Shown here in pieces: positions 25,201 through 31,200 of a stretch of DNA of 33,278 nucleotides; the first letter of the stretch is position 1, and every line of letters begins with the position of its first letter. This stretch comes from Mnemiopsis leidyi (taxonomy: Eukaryota; Ctenophora; Tentaculata; Lobata; Bolinopsidae). The DNA is taken from the NCBI GenBank assembly GCA_000226015.1, contig JH153812.1:3431-36708 (forward strand), in the 5' to 3' direction. Position numbers and translations under genes: made by a program. Below the pieces are notes generated by a model. That model had not been told where the DNA came from. It saw only the letters and a program-made list of their open reading frames with translations, and did not search any database.

Positions 25201-28200
25201 GGATCCTCTCTGCACACTGAGCTACTAACTGGCAGTTCTCAACGCCGTGACTGAGTCTCTCACACAAATCTGATATTGATACTTTCTCGATATTTTCTGA
25301 GATATCATCCAGCCGAGTTATACAATGTTCTACAGCTATCTCCAACACTGTGTTAACACATACCGAACTTTGGAGTTCTCTCAAACTCTGTAAAAGTTCA
25401 AAAAACAAACAAGCCCACAGCGCCACAGTTCTCCCTCCACAGCCGAACTTGTTCAGCTGTCGAGACACCGATCCAGCAAGTATGGGAACAAAACTCTCTT
25501 CCTTCTGAGCAGCAGAGAGAAGGTGAAGTATGTCGGAAGTGAGGAGGTTGTTACAAGACACAAGTCGGGTGGAGGAGGAGCCGTAGAGACGTTTTATCAG
25601 GGGCAGGAATGTGGAGATGTCCTGTGCAGTGGAGGGAGAGAGGGACAGAGTGTGAAGAGTGGGGGAGGTGGTACTGTCGGGTGTTCTTTGTGTTGGGGAG
25701 GCGGTGTTGTCTGACATTCCTAGACTGCAGGTCGGTCAGGAAAAATATTATACATTAATACCGTCATTCGCACAGCTTCTACCACTAACACATCCTTAAA
25801 AATACAGCGTAGGAAAAGATAGATTTACAATGTTCATAACAAAACTCACCTTCATCGACAGATAAGCAATATTGTCATAAGCGTATAGCAACAGAAGTAA
25901 GATATAAGTGCGAGCATATAAGTGTAATAAGATTACTAAGTATCACTCTTATCAGCTAATTGATTTGATTAATAGGCTCTGAGATTTGATTACACAACAT
26001 ATAATTTTCTAAATTATAAATTATCCTGCAATGGACGGCAAAAAGATGCTAAAGAGAATAAAGCTCAGCGGGCCTAATGGCACGTTTTCAATTTACAAAG
26101 CATAACATTATAACAAGCAGAGGAAGAATCACATCATCAAAGAGAACCAGAAAACAAACAAACAAACCTGTTGATGCTGGTGCTGTTGCAACATCTGTGG
26201 AGACATGTAGGGATGCTGAAACGCCGCTGGCGGCATCGGATTGTAATACTGAACGTTTTGCATTTGTGGCATTCCCCCGAAAGGGTGATTGTAAACCTGG
26301 AAGTGTAAAATCGATGGTAAAATTTCCAGCGCGTTATCTTATTTAACTCGCTAAATACTCACTAAATACTAACTAAATACTCACTTAACGCACACTTTGC
26401 ACACTCACAAACCTTATACAGTTAACAGTATATATTTAACTCACTAAATACACACTGTGCACACTAACAAACCTTATACACTTATTTATGTAGGAGAAAG
26501 TAAGAAGTATGGTGTGAAATAGCAGATACTAATGTGGAATTAAACAGGAATTAAACAGGGACATGCGTGTAAATGAAGACTTGACCCAAAACTTACAGAG
26601 GCAACAGTCCTCCCATCCATAGACTGGAGCATTTGCTGCTGATGGAACTGTTGAAACTGGTATCCATGGGGCATCTGGTTGTAGAATCCTTGGGCCATGG
26701 GCCTGAAACAGTAGGTGTTATATCTTCTTTTATATAGTGCAACTGTATTATACTGTACTGCGGTGTATTGTTGTTGATTAACGAACTATCAGTCAGTCGT
26801 GTATTCCATGTAGTGTCATCCATGTAGTGTATTCCATGTCGTGTATTCCATGTAGTGTATTCCATGTCGTGTATTCCATGTCGTGTATTCCATGTAGTGT
26901 ATTCCATGTCGTGTATTCCATGTCGTGTATCCGATTAAGATAGAAAGTTTGAACCGTGTTCAGTAGTGCTGGTAGAATGTAAGTGTACAGTAGTGTGTGT
27001 ATTACCGCAATTTACACGCCGCATTTACACTACGGTCAAACTATACATCCTGATCCTTGATCACTTGCCACGTGCTTGTCACATGATCGCTCCAGTCCGC
27101 AGAACGCAACTTTGTTACACTATGGGCGTGGCCCCGGGCCGCTCACCGAGCAGACCAGCTGATAAAAAGCCGCCGGGCCCCCGGAAACCGAAGCCAGTGT
27201 CCCATTACACATGCGGTGACGTCACACCAAACTCGAGGGAAACGGACCAATGGGAGTCGAGCGTTGGTTCACTTAAATGCGCACAGGGTTGTTCTTTGCA
27301 ATGAATGAAACGGTCCGCGCCGCGCGCACACTCAATCTTTCAAACGGATCAAAGGTAGACTTTACCTGGTTACGTAATAAGGAACACGTACTGCTACTGG
27401 AATTTCGGTGTACTCTCGGTCAACCTAATAAAACGTAGATGGCATCGACATTTACGTGATATAATACTTCGAGATTGGTTCACGGCTGAAGTTACACAAG
27501 CGTCACAGCGGGACCTTTTTCGAATATGACCAATATATCTGTCGAGTATCCAGGGTGACGAGCTGACAACAGATCCAATATATTGTGTGTCGTTACTGGA
27601 TGGTGTAATGGATTGTTCTACTTTTGATAAATAACCTAAACTGGTAATAAAGTCGAGTCAAGATTTTTTACTAGTAGGAAGGGACAATGACGAGAGTTGG
27701 ATGACAGCCATTATTTAGTAAATGTGAGATTAGATCATCGTGGATTTTACGTGACTTATTACGTTATATGTTATCATGTGAGGCTTGAGGAATATCAGGA
27801 GATTAACTCAACAGACAACAGATTGATTTTGTTTTTGAGATACATTCCTGGCCAACAATGACTAAGCGTTACACTGATTAAGTGTAACTACCTAAATACC
27901 TTACACAAAGCAAGGTTAAATAAAGGTTAAATAAAGGTTAAATAAAGGTTAAATAAAGGTTAAATAAAGGTTAAATAAAGGAAATGAAAATTTACTTCTA
28001 CCTGTAAAATTATAACATGGTCAGCGTCCTTAGTTAGATAAACCTCTGTCCATCAAATCTCGTAATTAAATATATACTGTAAGGGATACAACATCAACAT
28101 ATATAACCTTATCATGGCAAGATCTGTTTCTCACAGCTGATAAAATATTTATGACGTAACTAAAACCTTTTAGCTGCAATACAATATATACAGGACATAT

Positions 28201-31200
28201 ATATAAAAGATATAAAATAAGAATCAACTGGTATAAAACAAATGATTTGAATTTATATAGATATACTATATGTACACATACCACGCTACAGAATGTATAA
28301 AATGTACAAAGGCCAGACGTACACGCGTGGTATTTTCACCAGATGTCACCTGTCTATCATCACTAATTACGAAAATGTAGAAAAAAAGGATTACTACTTT
28401 TATATACAATACAAACATTGTGGCATTAACACATAGGGGGGCGCTATCTTCTTTCACACACACACACAACTTATATGCTCGTTTTTTGTGGAAGAAGGAT
28501 GTACTTTTTCTACATTCTTTTCATTCCAGTAGTTTAGAGATTTGAAAAAACTTGTCTTTAAACCTCACTTCTTCTACCCCCTTCCCCAGCTTCACTATCT
28601 TACTACAACTATATACTATATATCTTACTACAACTTATATAAACTCTACATTCCATCCCCCTGACATGAGATCCACAACTAGACTGACTAGGAATGAGCG
28701 CATCCACAGTTACCATATTCTGCAATTAATTCTTGAAACGGTGTCGGCGAGCAATCCATTTATTCACATAAAGTTCAACCAAAAAAGGCCGCGAATTGGG
28801 TCAAGCACACGTTGTGACGCATTGGTGATTTTAGTGTTCCAGTTTCATCTGAAAATGATGACATCAAGTTGTAGTTTAAAATTTCTGCTGACTGACCGAC
28901 AATACTTCCTCCTCCTTCTTGTGCATCGGTTACAAAGATTAGTTGATTTTGCCGATAATTGATTTCATATAATTTATTGAGATTACAAGACATAATGCGG
29001 TTAGATTTAAATAACTTTTACTGGCGTTATTACGGTTATTATCACCTGATCAGCTGGGTATTACATAGTTTAGAAACGTTAAATTTAATCAGAAATAGGG
29101 CTACTGACTTATATCTTGTTTTTTCAACTATTTCAACACTGCAAGAACAACAAATTTATTGTGTGAACATGATCAATGTCATGTTGATAGAAATATTTTG
29201 ATTTCTTGTAACAAGGCATGTGTACGTTAATAAGTAAGTAGGGCTATTCCTGTTTAAACTTACAAAGAAAAGTTTACATGTGAAACTCTCCAATATTAAA
29301 TAACACTAGAGTTTATCTCACTAGAGTTTATCTCGCTAGAGTTTATCTCACACTAACAAGAAGTCAGATTGCCACTTCTACTTAGGTAGTAATCATACTC
29401 TGATATCAGTTGTCAGGAAGGTGTAGGAAAGTTATAGATTTCTCACAAGAAGGCCCACTAAAAGGCCCAACATTGGCTCTGTGCCTACAACACATTGCGT
29501 TGTACGGGAAAGGGGGGGGGGGGGGGTTGCCATGTTCTATTAGGCATAACATTTGGCGTTTTTACCCTGACCATTTCCAGATGATTACCAAAAGTCGAAA
29601 ATGACCATAATGGTAAAAAAGCCAGGACAAATTTGTAAACCAAATTTTAGCCCCGCTTATAAGGGATTTCAAGTTCAAAATGTCCATGACATCAAAATGA
29701 TTACAAAAAAGAATGCTCCTGGATTTTAATAACTCTCACTCGTGACTGCATGTGTGATTCAGTCATGATCATGTGACCAGCTGGACAACACTTGGTTGAC
29801 TCTTTCTGAATATTCTGTTTTACAACTGAATTCGAGACTGCAAAATATGTCAAATATGAAATATTTCAGCGAGCGCGACCACGTGCATGCTGGGGATCAT
29901 AGCTCTGGGACTACGATACAGGTCACGAAAACTGGTCACGAAAACTGGTCACGAAAACTGGTCACGAAAACTGGTCACGAAAACACAATAGCCCAGATAA
30001 GGCACAATACTCGAGTGTGATACTACATTCAGCAGAATGGGCTGACGATTATTTGGTTACGTAATGACCAGGTGACTAAACACGTAATTACTTGGATAAG
30101 ATCCAACACGGAAAAAAGAAGTCTATCTTATCGAATGTTACATTATACCAGTTTTACGTTACTTTCACTGATTTGTCTGAGAAAATTGGGAATAGTTTGT
30201 TATGTAAGTTTGTTACGGTGCACGTATGCAATAAGCAATGACGATTGGACATTGAGTTAGGATCAGTTGGTCCGCTTTCCCGGCTAAACCTTTTGTATAT
30301 GTAAGTTATAGTGTGTAACCTAATTGTAACCTGAGTAATGTTAGCTAAATATGATACCTAGCCTTCGTCATAGCAATGTATCGTTAACTGTCATTAATTC
30401 AACATTAAAATATTGTTTTGCTGTCACGAGATGTAGCGTCAAAAGGTCCATTCAAGTTATTTTGCAGTTTTACAATAAGATGAAAATAAATGGATTTTAA
30501 GTTTGTGACATTCAACTTACACTTGCTGACCCATGTTGTGACCTCTCATCTGAAAATAAAACTCGGTTAATTTAGTCAAATTATCAACAATAAATCATAA
30601 TATATGCAGCAAGTTGACTGGCTTGCTGGGGTAATCTGAATTACTATATAATATTGGAGTTGTTTTAAATTGTTAAATTATGTTCAAAAAATGTTGTTTT
30701 GTCTAAAATTTTGTGTTTTTCCTCTCACATTGACCGAAAGTAATTTAAAAGATATTCAACGAACACTTTGTCGCGAAACTATGAGACTTATTTAGAACCT
30801 TAAAACACGCTCTTATTTCGTTTCAATTGAGATTGGATATTAGAGTTACGTCATATTTATCACGTGATGACATAACCTCACTCGATTTACTCAAAACTCG
30901 AAAGTGCTCTAATTCGTTAGAAGTTTTAATGTATTTTAACAATATTCTCACGAGAAGTACAGTAATAGTCTGGGAAACAGTTACAAAAATTAAATACTAA
31001 TGTGACCATGGATTTATGACCATTTAGCATAAGCCAGGGTGCTTGGTCTAATGTTCAAGATTTAAAAATACTCTGACCATTAACCGTAAGTAAATGTATC
31101 TTAAAGTCAGTTAGGCATGAAACCTACCTGACTTATAAAAAACAGAGTTAAGATTTGCGGCCCTTATTCTCAATCAGGACAAATGGGTAATGTTGCTATG

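Larger units (their letters stand above)
26703..30520. other. 3.8 kb intron 2 of eIF4G
   Basis: Apart from the GC-rich island (27115-27345) and four tandem repeats, I see no exon or RNA gene. The stretch 27346-29280 is AT-rich with an (AC)n run near 28455-28467. Confidence 0.65.

Noticed and set aside
26593..26907. 104-codon minus-strand frame with [12 protein letters not shown] repeats
   Set aside because: Produced by the 14-bp intron repeat; its end runs through exon 3 in the wrong frame.
26966..27304. 112-codon plus-strand frame across the GC-rich island
   Set aside because: No family resemblance; composition reflects the GC-rich block, which looks like a promoter.
28552..28962. 136-codon plus-strand frame in intron 2
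   Set aside because: Low-complexity start, no domain, and AT-rich context typical of chance frames.
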